Part shown: one piece after another, positions 1 to 6,921 of the stretch
Numbering within the stretch: position 1 is the stretch's first letter
How the letters are laid out: every line of letters starts with the position of its first letter
IMG/VR virus record: IMGVR_UViG_3300027791_000101
Coordinates: 1 to 28,345 of that record
DNA length: 28,345 nt
Direction: 5' to 3' (one strand)
Source of the DNA: a virus
Notes under the pieces: model-generated
The model's input: the letters and a program-made list of their open reading frames with translations, nothing else
Databases searched by the model: none
Told to the model about the DNA's origin: nothing
Made by a program: the position numbers and the translations under genes

Positions 1-1
1 A

Positions 2-940
2 GCTCAAATGGGAGCTGGTGCAGGTAGCCGTAGTAGAATTCGTAGTATGGGGGGCAAAGGTACTATTGTTAAAGTACCTGCTACTCAAAATTCTAGACGT
101 ACAGCTAAACAAACAGGTTTGAATATGGTTGTTTTTGATGATGCTATAGCAGCAGCACAGAAAAAAGCCAATACAGCAACTACAGCAGCAGCTAAAGCAG
201 CAGCAGATAAAGCCGTAGCAAAAGCTAAAGCAGCTAAAGCAGCAGCCATAGCAAAAGCTAAAGCAGATAAAGCAGCAGCAGCCAATAGAGAAAAAGGTGC
301 AGCAGCATCTAGGGCAGCAGCAGCTAAAGCAGCTAAAGATAAAAAGGCATCAGCGATTAGCTCAGCTGGAAGAGGCGGATCATCTGCAGGCAAAGGTGCT
401 GGAAACAAACAAGGACAAACTCCTGGCGGTCCAGGCAAAGGCAGACAAAGTAGTCGTGGTAACACAGGTAGTCGAGGTCCAGGTGGCAGAGGCGGTCGTG
501 GCGGCGGCGGAGGCGGCGGAGGCGGAGGCCAAGGCGGTGGTTCTGGAGGTTGCTTTGTAGCTAACACTTTAGTTGAAATGCTAGACGGTTCTGAGAAACG
601 CATCATAGACATTAATGTTGGTGAGCATACTAAAGGTGGTATTGTAGAAGCTAAGATGGAATTTATTCCACAAAGTATATACAACTATAAAGATGTTAAA
701 GTATCTGGTTCACATTTAGTAATAGAAGATGGCAAGTTTGTTAAGGTAGAAGATAGTAAGCATGGAGTTCTAACTAATAATGTAGAGAGTGTGTACTGTT
801 TTGAAACATCAGCAAATAGAATATGGGTTAAAGGCATTGAGTTTGGAGATTACCTAACAGGTTCCGATGAACAATGGCAGCCACATATAGATGTTATGCT
901 AGATACTATTAATAAACAAATCCAGGCTGTTGCTAACTAA
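2..940 (+). CDS. Gly-rich protein with C-terminal Hint (hedgehog/intein-type) domain, copy 1, probably 5'-truncated by the window
   Basis: The reading frame is open from base 2. The first ATG is at base 8, but no ribosome binding site can be seen, so the gene probably begins upstream. Numbering from that Met: residues 45-115 are an Ala/Lys tract of helical, histone-H1-tail-like composition; residues 120-181 are Gly-rich with several Arg-Gly-Gly motifs and a run of ten Gly; residues 182-310 are a Hint-like domain. Hint features seen: Gly-Cys junction at Cys182, an early DG-x-x-K-x-I strand, and a block-B-like GSH with His236. I see no Asn/His splice pair at the end, so hedgehog-like cleavage or transfer of the N-terminal part is more likely than splicing (inference). 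About two thirds of the first 105 Hint residues match the second copy at 6922-8385, without gaps. The substrate and acceptor are unknown. Confidence 0.8.
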   Translation, partial: AQMGAGAGSRSRIRSMGGKGTIVKVPATQNSRRTAKQTGLNMVVFDDAIAAAQKKANTATTAAAKAAADKAVAKAKAAKAAAIAKAKADKAAAANREKGAAASRAAAAKAAKDKKASAISSAGRGGSSAGKGAGNKQGQTPGGPGKGRQSSRGNTGSRGPGGRGGRGGGGGGGGGGQGGGSGGCFVANTLVEMLDGSEKRIIDINVGEHTKGGIVEAKMEFIPQSIYNYKDVKVSGSHLVIEDGKFVKVEDSKHGVLTNNVESVYCFETSANRIWVKGIEFGDYLTGSDEQWQPHIDVMLDTINKQIQAVAN

Positions 941-1071
941 TGACAATGCCGTTTTCTGAACTAACTGATCTGCTTAATAAAAGATCAAAAGAGCAGACTA
1001 AAGCTAGAAGAGAACGATTTAAAGACAGAGTTAAAAAAAAGCAAGCATGGCAAAAAGCAAAAGCACAGTAA
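940..1071 (+). CDS. Small highly basic protein, 43 residues
   Basis: The ATG at 940 shares its A with the stop codon of the Hint gene (TAATG), and the ORF ends at 1071, inside the start of the next gene. The product begins MTMPFSELTDLLNKRSKEQT and is then almost entirely Lys/Arg/Gln, probably helical. The second Met (base 946) is an alternative start. No family was recognised. The stop/start coupling and its place in a run of small basic genes support it as real. Function is unknown; nucleic-acid binding is only a guess from charge. Confidence 0.55.
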   Translation: MTMPFSELTDLLNKRSKEQTKARRERFKDRVKKKQAWQKAKAQ

Positions 1072-1229
1072 ACAAAGCAGGCAACTATACTAAACCTACC
1101 AAGAGAAAGCAAATCTTTAATCGTATTAAAGCTCAAGCATCTCATGGTACAGGTGCAGGACAGTGGTCTGCCCGTAAGGCACAAGCATTAGCCAAAGCCT
1201 ATAAAAAAGCTGGTGGCGGATATAAGTAA
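1047..1229 (+). CDS. Small Lys-rich conserved marine-phage protein, 60 residues
   Basis: The protein starts MAKSKSTVNKAGNYTKPTKR and contains an AGQWSARKAQ segment and a GGGYK C-terminus. I recognise this pattern from small proteins near the packaging genes of marine phages, but know of no assigned function. It is very basic, with no Cys and no membrane segment. It overlaps the previous ORF by 25 bases and shares one base with the next start (stop 1227-1229, ATG 1229), so translation is probably coupled. The Shine-Dalgarno sequence is weak (A-rich upstream). Confidence 0.8.
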   Translation: MAKSKSTVNKAGNYTKPTKRKQIFNRIKAQASHGTGAGQWSARKAQALAKAYKKAGGGYK

Positions 1230-1477
1230 TGGCTCTTGCAAAAAGTCAAAGAAGTTTAAAGTCTTGGGGTAAACAGGATTGGCGAACTAAGTCAGGAAAG
1301 AAATCTTCTGTAACTGGTGAACGTTATCTACCTGCAAAAGCAATCAAGGCATTATCTTCTTCTGAATATGCAGCCACTACAAAAGCCAAAAGAAAAGCAA
1401 AGGCAAAAGGTAAACAAGTTGCAAAGCAGCCAAAAACCATAGCCAAGAAAGTAAAGCAATATAGGAAGATAACGTAA
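1229..1477 (+). CDS. Small basic protein, DUF5872-like
   Basis: 82 residues, with a KSWGKQDWRTKSGK segment near the start, a TGERYLPAKAIKALSSSEYA core and a Lys-rich end containing KQPKTIAKK. The pattern matches, from memory, a small phage and environmental family of unknown function that I believe is DUF5872; a Pfam search should confirm the number. It is coupled to both neighbours by TAATG overlaps. Strong positive charge and conserved Trp and Tyr residues suggest a small folded nucleic-acid or scaffold-associated protein, but no activity can be assigned. Confidence 0.8.
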   Translation: MALAKSQRSLKSWGKQDWRTKSGKKSSVTGERYLPAKAIKALSSSEYAATTKAKRKAKAKGKQVAKQPKTIAKKVKQYRKIT

Positions 1478-1743
1478 TGGCTAAGTCACCTGCATGGACT
1501 AGAAAAGAAGGCAAGAGTCCCGAAGGGGGACTGAATGCTAAAGGTCGTGCAAGTTATAATAAAGGCAAAACCAAAACGGGAAAGAAACGTAACCTTAAAG
1601 CTCCAAGTAAAGTTAAAGGTAATAAAAGACGAGCATCATTCTGTGCTAGAATGAAAGGCATGAAGAAAAAATTAACATCAAAAAAAACAGCAAATGATCC
1701 TAACTCTAGGATTAATAAATCATTAAGAGCATGGAATTGCTAA
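1477..1743 (+). CDS. Small basic protein, DUF6321-like
   Basis: 88 residues starting MAKSPAWTRKEGKSPEGGLN, with RRASFCARMKGMKKK in the middle and ending SLRAWNC. The WxRKEGK-(N/S)P-xGGLNxKGR and RRxSFCARM elements match a small phage family I recall as DUF6321, of unknown function. The two Cys (in SFCAR and at the C-terminus) are conserved in the relatives I remember and may pair or bind metal (inference). It starts in a TAATG overlap with the previous gene and is the third of three consecutive small basic conserved genes. Confidence 0.8.
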   Translation: MAKSPAWTRKEGKSPEGGLNAKGRASYNKGKTKTGKKRNLKAPSKVKGNKRRASFCARMKGMKKKLTSKKTANDPNSRINKSLRAWNC

Positions 1744-1753
1744 AGGAGATAAT

Positions 1754-1861
1754 ATGAAAAAAATAATGTGGATTAAAGATAAAGTTATGGCTATGCCTAA
1801 ACATAAACAAATTGCTTTGGCTATTTGTGTTGTAGCTATAGTTATTGTTGTATGCTTCTAG
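1754..1861 (+). CDS. 35-residue single-pass membrane protein
   Basis: A strong ribosome binding site, AAGGAG at 1743-1748, lies five bases before the ATG. The product has a basic N-terminus (MKKIMWIKDKVMAMPKHKQ) followed by about 15 hydrophobic residues (IALAICVVAIVIVVCF), so a single membrane helix fills the C-terminal half. Its last ten bases overlap the small terminase start. It could be a small holin-like or other membrane peptide. It has too few residues for family assignment, but the clean SD and the membrane pattern make it a credible gene. Confidence 0.65.
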   Translation: MKKIMWIKDKVMAMPKHKQIALAICVVAIVIVVCF

Positions 1862-2235
1862 ACAAAAAAGAAACAACAGAGTTAACAGAAAAACAACAAG
1901 AGTTTCTCTCTGCTTTATTTGGTGAAGCCCAAGGTGATCCAAGAACTGCAGCAGAGATTGCAGGCTATGCTCCCACCTCATATCCGAAAGTGGTGCAAGG
2001 TTTAAAAAACCAAATCATAGAACGTGCCGAAACGGTATTAGCAGCTCACTCACCGAAAGCTGCCTTAAGCATAGCCAACGCAATAGACGATGATGGCTCT
2101 ATACCAGGAGCAAGTATTAGAATGGAAGCAGCTAAACAAGTGTTAGATAGAGTAGGTTTAGTTAAAAGAGAAAAATTAGATATTAATGCCAAAGTAGCCC
2201 ATGGTATTTTTATACTGCCAGCCAAAGAAGCATAA
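1852..2235 (+). CDS. terS: Terminase small subunit
   Basis: Start chosen at ATG 1852 (127 residues, MLLDKKETTELTEKQQEF) because the longer ATG at 1825 adds only nine unlikely residues lying inside the upstream membrane gene. No SD is visible, so coupling to the upstream gene is likely. Residues 10-60 form a predicted helix-turn-helix region (LTEKQQEFLSALFGEAQGDP, then AAEIAGYAPTSYPKVV), followed by helical oligomerisation-type sequence (RMEAAKQVLDRVGLVKREKL) and a short hydrophobic tail ending in LPAKEA. This layout is typical of phage small terminases that recognise the packaging site on concatemeric DNA. Its place shortly before the large subunit supports the call. Confidence 0.8.
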   Translation: MLLDKKETTELTEKQQEFLSALFGEAQGDPRTAAEIAGYAPTSYPKVVQGLKNQIIERAETVLAAHSPKAALSIANAIDDDGSIPGASIRMEAAKQVLDRVGLVKREKLDINAKVAHGIFILPAKEA

Positions 2236-2336
2236 TGAAAAATATAGTATACAAGATATTTATTTGGTCAGGAAAAATACATAGTTGGTCGTGGACAATG
2301 TTATATGGGAAACGAAACAATGAGTCTAGGTCATAG
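2235..2336 (+). CDS. Small hypothetical protein, 33 residues
   Basis: The ATG at 2235 overlaps the terminase small subunit stop (TAATG). The product starts MKNIVYKIFIWSGKIHSWSW and ends with a short basic tail. It is aromatic-rich and could sit at a membrane surface. It overlaps the next gene start by 32 bases in another frame. Without this ORF, 69 bases between terS and the HTH-like gene would be unexplained. Function is unknown and it may be spurious. Confidence 0.4.
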   Translation: MKNIVYKIFIWSGKIHSWSWTMLYGKRNNESRS

Positions 2337-2553
2337 AAAAAGAATTGCAAGAACTGTTCCATTTGGATACAAAGTAAGTGAACAAGACGATAAGTTATTA
2401 GAGCCGATCCAAGAGGAACTCGAAGCTATAGAACAAGCAAAACAATATATTAAAAGTTGTTCCTATCGAGAAGTTGCTGGATGGATGGAAAAGAAAACAG
2501 GCAGATATATATCTGCACCAGGTTTAAGAAAGGTATTATCAAGAAGTGAATGA
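2305..2553 (+). CDS. Small HTH-like protein upstream of terminase
   Basis: 82 residues with a PFGYK motif near the start, an acidic linker (LLEPIQEELEAIEQAKQYIK), then a helix-turn-helix-like block (CSYREVAGWMEKKTGRYISA, PGLRKVL). The pattern resembles the short recombinase-linker/HTH region of serine recombinases (PFGY followed by S-x-R-E-(V/I)-A), but there is no catalytic domain, so it is not a recombinase. From memory, in some marine phages a similar segment sits at the N-terminus of the large terminase; here it is a separate ORF overlapping the terL start by eight bases. A role in DNA binding during packaging is an inference. Confidence 0.7.
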   Translation: MGNETMSLGHRKRIARTVPFGYKVSEQDDKLLEPIQEELEAIEQAKQYIKSCSYREVAGWMEKKTGRYISAPGLRKVLSRSE

Positions 2554-4165
2554 TATACCACCACCTAAACCTAAACATAAAAAGGTTATAGCCAAAGCTA
2601 AACGATCAGCTAAAGCTAGCATTAGTGATATAGCTAAACAAGTACAGAAAGCTAAAGATGATTATCATAATGCACAAAAAAAATTAAAGAATAAAAAAGA
2701 AGCTATTAAAAAAATTGATGGTGTACTAGAAAACAAACAAAATATAATTGTAGAAGATGATCTAGACATCTTACCACCAAACGTAAAAAAAGTAGTAGAA
2801 GAACAAGAAGTTATATTTGAACCAAACAGTGGACCTCAAACACAATTCTTAGCTGCATCTGAACGAGAGGTATTTTATGGTGGTGCAAGGGGTGGTGGTA
2901 AATCATATGCAATGCTTATTGATCCATTACGTTATTGTGATAAACAAAAACATAGATGTCTATTGCTTAGACGTTCTATGCCAGAGTTAAGAGATTTAAT
3001 TAATCACTCACAACAACTATACCCTAAAGCGTATCCTGGTGCTAAATGGAGAGAGCAAGAAAAAGAATGGAGATTTCCATCAGGAGCAAAAATAGAATTT
3101 GGATATGCTGAAAATACTACTGACGTACTTAGATATCAAGGTCAATCTTACACCTGGATTGGAGTGGATGAACTTCCCCAATATCCTAATGCAGATATCT
3201 ACAACTTTTTAAGATCATCTCTTAGATCTGTAGATCCTGAGATACCAGTATTTATGAGAGCTACAGGGAATCCAGGGAACATAGGTTCAGGCTGGGTAAA
3301 AGAAATGTTTGTTGATCCTGCTGTTCCTAATACAAGATTTGATATTGAGATACAAACACCAGTAGGTGTAAGAAAAATAACTAGAAGATTTATACCCGCT
3401 AAGTTACAAGATAATCCATACTTGATGCAAACAGAGGATTATTATATTATGCTAGCCTCTTTACCAGAGGTACAAAGGAAGCAATTCTTAGATGGTGATT
3501 GGAGTGCATATGAAGATGCTGCATTTCCTGAGTTTAATAAGGTAAATCATGTTGTAGAACCATTTGATATACCTAGTAATTGGCATAAGTTTAGAGCATG
3601 TGACTGGGGTTACTCTTCTCCTGCTTGTGTACTCTGGTTCGCTATAGACTTTGACGATAACTTGTATGTCTATAGAGAACTGTATACAAAAAAAGTAGTA
3701 GCAGATATATTTGCTAATCAAGTTTTAAATTTAGAATACAATGAGTATATTAGATACGGTGTTCTAGATTCAAGTACATGGGCACGAAGAGGTGATGTCG
3801 GTCCAAGTATTGCAGAGACAATGATCAATGCAGGATGCAGATGGCGACCATCTGATAGATCACCAAGAAGTCGTATAAATGGTAAACTAGAAATACACAA
3901 AAGGTTATCAGTTAGAGATACTAATGATGGAGATAAACCATCTCTATTTATTTTTAATAACTGTATTAACTTAATACGAACACTACCTCTACTACCGTGT
4001 GATAAAAACAATCCAGAGGATGTTGATACTCACACAGAAGACCACGCATATGATGCGTTAAGATACGGATGTATGTCTCGCCCCATTAATCCCCATGGTC
4101 ATGGTTACTCATCATTTAATAATGGAAGTAACTATACACCATCTGATAAAATGTTTGGATATTAA
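2546..4165 (+). CDS. terL: Terminase large subunit (packaging ATPase-nuclease)
   Basis: 539 residues. The only usable start in the open frame is GTG at 2546; the frame is closed upstream at 2525-2527 and the first internal ATG lies beyond the ATPase motif. Residues 1-90 are a Lys-rich, coiled-coil-like extension. The ATPase domain has Walker A GGARGGGKS (112-120), Walker B WIGVDE (Asp208/Glu209) and a coupling motif RATGNPG (238-244). The RNase H-like nuclease has acidic candidates Asp353 (ACDWG), Asp408 (VLDSS) and Asp503 (EDHAYDALRYG). The enzyme pumps DNA through the portal and cuts it. It overlaps the HTH-like gene by eight bases and is followed directly by the metallopeptidase gene. Confidence 0.95.
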   Translation: MNDIPPPKPKHKKVIAKAKRSAKASISDIAKQVQKAKDDYHNAQKKLKNKKEAIKKIDGVLENKQNIIVEDDLDILPPNVKKVVEEQEVIFEPNSGPQTQFLAASEREVFYGGARGGGKSYAMLIDPLRYCDKQKHRCLLLRRSMPELRDLINHSQQLYPKAYPGAKWREQEKEWRFPSGAKIEFGYAENTTDVLRYQGQSYTWIGVDELPQYPNADIYNFLRSSLRSVDPEIPVFMRATGNPGNIGSGWVKEMFVDPAVPNTRFDIEIQTPVGVRKITRRFIPAKLQDNPYLMQTEDYYIMLASLPEVQRKQFLDGDWSAYEDAAFPEFNKVNHVVEPFDIPSNWHKFRACDWGYSSPACVLWFAIDFDDNLYVYRELYTKKVVADIFANQVLNLEYNEYIRYGVLDSSTWARRGDVGPSIAETMINAGCRWRPSDRSPRSRINGKLEIHKRLSVRDTNDGDKPSLFIFNNCINLIRTLPLLPCDKNNPEDVDTHTEDHAYDALRYGCMSRPINPHGHGYSSFNNGSNYTPSDKMFGY

Positions 4166-4534
4166 ATGGAATTAGACAATAAAAAATTAAGAGTTGGATT
4201 TCAAGATCTAACTATTAAAGTAGAAAATCCTGATTTTAAAAAGGATAACTTAACAGATTGTTATGGACAGTATTTACAAAGAGAAAATGCTATTCAAATC
4301 AATGCAGGTTTAGAAACTCATGATTTACTAAATACAGTAATACATGAAATTTTTCATTCTTGCGTATACGTTAGTGGACTAACCCAAAAAGATAATCCAC
4401 TTGCAGACGATGAAAAGGAAGAGACTGTAGTTAATAACTTAGCCAATACCTTTCATGTTGTTATAAGAGACAACCCATGGCTTCTTAAATTTATGCAAGA
4501 AGCTGTAAACAAAACAAAAACTAAGGAGAAATAA
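4166..4534 (+). CDS. Putative zinc metallopeptidase (HExxH)
   Basis: 122 residues; the ATG follows the terL stop with no gap. HEIFH at 60-64, preceded by hydrophobic LLNTVI, is a classic zincin motif: His60 and His64 as ligands, Glu61 as base. A third ligand could be Glu85 or Glu86 in DEKEETVVNNLANTF, about 20 residues on, as in minimal gluzincin-like phage and ImmA/SprT-type proteins. It has no signal peptide. Location between terminase and portal suggests a virion or assembly protease acting on a head protein, or an anti-host factor; its target is unknown. A separate HK97-type capsid protease was not found in the window. Confidence 0.75.
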   Translation: MELDNKKLRVGFQDLTIKVENPDFKKDNLTDCYGQYLQRENAIQINAGLETHDLLNTVIHEIFHSCVYVSGLTQKDNPLADDEKEETVVNNLANTFHVVIRDNPWLLKFMQEAVNKTKTKEK

Positions 4535-4717
4535 ATGCCAAATATAATGCAAAAATATAAACAAGGCGATCTTGATGAGACTACTACTAGCTTAGAAAGA
4601 CCTGCTAACAATATGCCTGCTGTTGAAGAAGGTGGAAAAAACGAAGATGCATCTAAAGTAAAAACTAATATGGTCGATGGAAAAATATTTTCTATGGCTG
4701 ACGAACGAGACTACTAA
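4535..4717 (+). CDS. Small acidic hypothetical protein, 60 residues
   Basis: Starts MPNIMQKYKQGDLDETTTSL after an AAGGAG ribosome binding site at 4523-4528, and ends MADERDY. It is hydrophilic, rich in Asp/Glu/Asn and probably disordered, with no recognised family. It lies between the metallopeptidase and portal genes, 17 bases before the portal ATG. It may be a small head-assembly accessory; nothing in the sequence says more. Confidence 0.65.
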   Translation: MPNIMQKYKQGDLDETTTSLERPANNMPAVEEGGKNEDASKVKTNMVDGKIFSMADERDY

Positions 4718-4734
4718 AATAGTTAGGAAACTTA

Positions 4735-6894
4735 ATGGCTAAGATAGATCTATCCGATGACGAAGTTGTAGGAGTAGAAGAACAAGGTAAAGATGATTCT
4801 GTTAGAAATGATTTTTCTAGTCTAGAAGGTGTCATTAAGTCTCGTTTTTTAAAAGCAGAAGATGCTAGGTACTTTGATGAAAGTAGATGGCTAACAGCAT
4901 ACAGAAACTATAGAGGAATCTATGGTGCTGATATGTCTTTTACAGAAAGAGAAAAGTCTAGAGTCTTTGTTAAAATAACTAAAACAAAAGTTCTAGCAGC
5001 GTTTGGTCAATTGATTGAAGTACTATTTTCAAGTGGTGGCTTTCCAATTGGTGTAGATCATACACCCATACCTGATGGTATAGCAGAATTTGCTAGAGTA
5101 AAAGGTGAAGACGAAGAAGAAAAGCCATTACAAAGAGATGAAAGTAATATAGTAGATCTATATGGTTTTCCTGGTGATGGTAAAGAAATTGCAGCAGGAA
5201 CAACTACAGCTGATTTATTGCGTGGATTATCAAAAGATTATGAAGGTATAGACTTTGCAGAAGGTCCATCACCTGATTCTCCTAATACTCCACATATTGA
5301 GCCAGCACGAGAGGCTGCTGCTAATTTACAAAAGCTAATAAACGATCAATTAGATGAAACATCAGCTATAACAGTACTAAGACATGTTCTATTTGAGATG
5401 GTATTACTGGGTACTGGAGTACTAAAAGGACCATTTACAGATGAAAAAGTCTTACATAGCTGGGATAAAGATGAAGAAACTGAAGAACAAGTATATAATC
5501 CTAAACTTAAAACAGTACCTAAGTTAGAAGCTGTAAGTATATGGGATTTTTATCCTGATCCAGATGCTACTAATGTAGATGATTGTGATTATGTAATACA
5601 AAGGCATTCTTTTAATAGAGGACAGTTAAGGGGATTAGCTAAAAGACCATTCTTTAGACCTGATGCTATATCAGAATGTTTAAAAATGGGTGCTAACTAT
5701 GAAGTAAGAGGTTTTGAAACTTCATTACTTGATAGAGAAAATGTAGATGATCTTCAAAAAAATAGATTTGAAGTATATGAATACTGGGGCACAATGGATA
5801 AAGAACTTGCTGAAGAAGCAGGTCTTGAGTTTAGCTCAGAACTAGAAGCATTAGATGAAATACAGATTAATGCATGGATATGTAATGGAAAATTATTAAG
5901 ATTAGTATTAAATCCATTTACTCCTGATAGAATACCCTATCATATTTGTCCTTATGAAATAAATCCGTATCAATTTTTTGGTGTGGGTATACCAGAAAAT
6001 ATGGAAGATGCACAAATGGTAATGAATGGTCATGCAAGAATGGCTATTGATAACTTAGCATTAGCTGGTAATTTAGTATTTGATATAGATGAAACCCAAT
6101 TGGTACCAGGTCAAGACATGTCTATATATCCTGGTAAAATATTTAGAAGACAGTCTGGAGTAACAGGAACTGCAATTAACGGCATTAAGTTTCCAAGCAC
6201 AGCAACAGAAAATTTACAAATGTTTGATAAGTTTAGACAGTTAGCAGATGAATCTACAGGTATACCTTCGTACTCTCATGGTGCAACTGGAGTACAATCA
6301 ACAACAAGAACTGCAGCAGGTATGTCCATGCTTATGGGTGCAGCTGCATTAAGTATTAAAACAGTAGTAAAAAATATAGATGATTATTTATTAAGGCCCC
6401 TTGGTGAATCTTTATTTGCATGGAATATGCAATTTAATAACAGCATGGAATCAATAAAAGGCGACTTACAAATTAAAGCAATGGGAACATCTTCGTTAAT
6501 GCAGAAAGAAGTTAGATCACAAAGACTAATGACATTTATGCAAACTGCGAACAATCCTAATATTGCACCATTTGTAAGATGGCATTCAGTACTTAAAGAA
6601 ATTGCTAAATCGTTAGATATTGATCCAGATCAATTAATCAATGATCCAGAGAATGCACAAATTTTTGCTAAAATAATGGGGATGACAAATGGAAATCAAC
6701 AAACTACAGGCCCTGGTGAACAACCACCAGGCATGGGTCCTGCTGGAGGAGTACCTCCAGGAGCAAATCCAGCAGACGCAACGGGAGCTGGAGGTGGCAA
6801 CATCGGAGCTGGAAGTGTACCGCAGCCAGGGGAAGATCAGTTCGCTGCGCAAGCTGCTGTGCCTCAAGGATCAAATCAAAACCAACAAGGATAA
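4735..6894 (+). CDS. Portal protein (head-tail connector)
   Basis: 719 residues; the call rests on size, position after the terminase and before scaffold and capsid genes, and the overall pattern. Residues 40-100 (RWLTAYRNYRGIYG, then KITKTKVLAAFGQLIEVLF) resemble the helical start of short-tailed phage portals. A central section has IWDFYPDPDATNVDDCDYVI, a wing-type element typical of these portals, and residues 420-560 are helical with MVMNGHARMAIDNLALAGN. From about residue 650 the tail is Gly/Pro/Gln-rich and probably disordered. Portals form the dodecameric DNA channel at one capsid vertex. It has only a weak SD (TAGGAAA). Confidence 0.85.
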   Translation: MAKIDLSDDEVVGVEEQGKDDSVRNDFSSLEGVIKSRFLKAEDARYFDESRWLTAYRNYRGIYGADMSFTEREKSRVFVKITKTKVLAAFGQLIEVLFSSGGFPIGVDHTPIPDGIAEFARVKGEDEEEKPLQRDESNIVDLYGFPGDGKEIAAGTTTADLLRGLSKDYEGIDFAEGPSPDSPNTPHIEPAREAAANLQKLINDQLDETSAITVLRHVLFEMVLLGTGVLKGPFTDEKVLHSWDKDEETEEQVYNPKLKTVPKLEAVSIWDFYPDPDATNVDDCDYVIQRHSFNRGQLRGLAKRPFFRPDAISECLKMGANYEVRGFETSLLDRENVDDLQKNRFEVYEYWGTMDKELAEEAGLEFSSELEALDEIQINAWICNGKLLRLVLNPFTPDRIPYHICPYEINPYQFFGVGIPENMEDAQMVMNGHARMAIDNLALAGNLVFDIDETQLVPGQDMSIYPGKIFRRQSGVTGTAINGIKFPSTATENLQMFDKFRQLADESTGIPSYSHGATGVQSTTRTAAGMSMLMGAAALSIKTVVKNIDDYLLRPLGESLFAWNMQFNNSMESIKGDLQIKAMGTSSLMQKEVRSQRLMTFMQTANNPNIAPFVRWHSVLKEIAKSLDIDPDQLINDPENAQIFAKIMGMTNGNQQTTGPGEQPPGMGPAGGVPPGANPADATGAGGGNIGAGSVPQPGEDQFAAQAAVPQGSNQNQQG

Positions 6895-6921
6895 TAAGAG
6901 TAGAGGATATTTTAAATCAAA

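Noticed and set aside
297-560. Plus-strand out-of-frame ORF rich in Gln and Val
   Set aside because: Frame-shifted reading of repetitive GCAGCA/GGCGGC codons in the Hint copy 1 gene.
85-684. Minus-strand ORF rich in Ala and Pro (199 residues)
   Set aside because: Antisense image of the Ala/Lys and Gly-rich codons of the Hint gene; no start signal and no family.
1825-1851. Longer N-terminus of the small terminase (MCCSYSYCC...)
   Set aside because: The extra residues are an out-of-frame reading of the membrane peptide gene; ATG 1852 gives a normal start for the family.
2305-2553. HTH-like protein as a serine recombinase or integrase remnant
   Set aside because: Only the short PFGY/HTH segment is present, with no catalytic Ser domain, and its packaging-module context fits better with a terminase partner.
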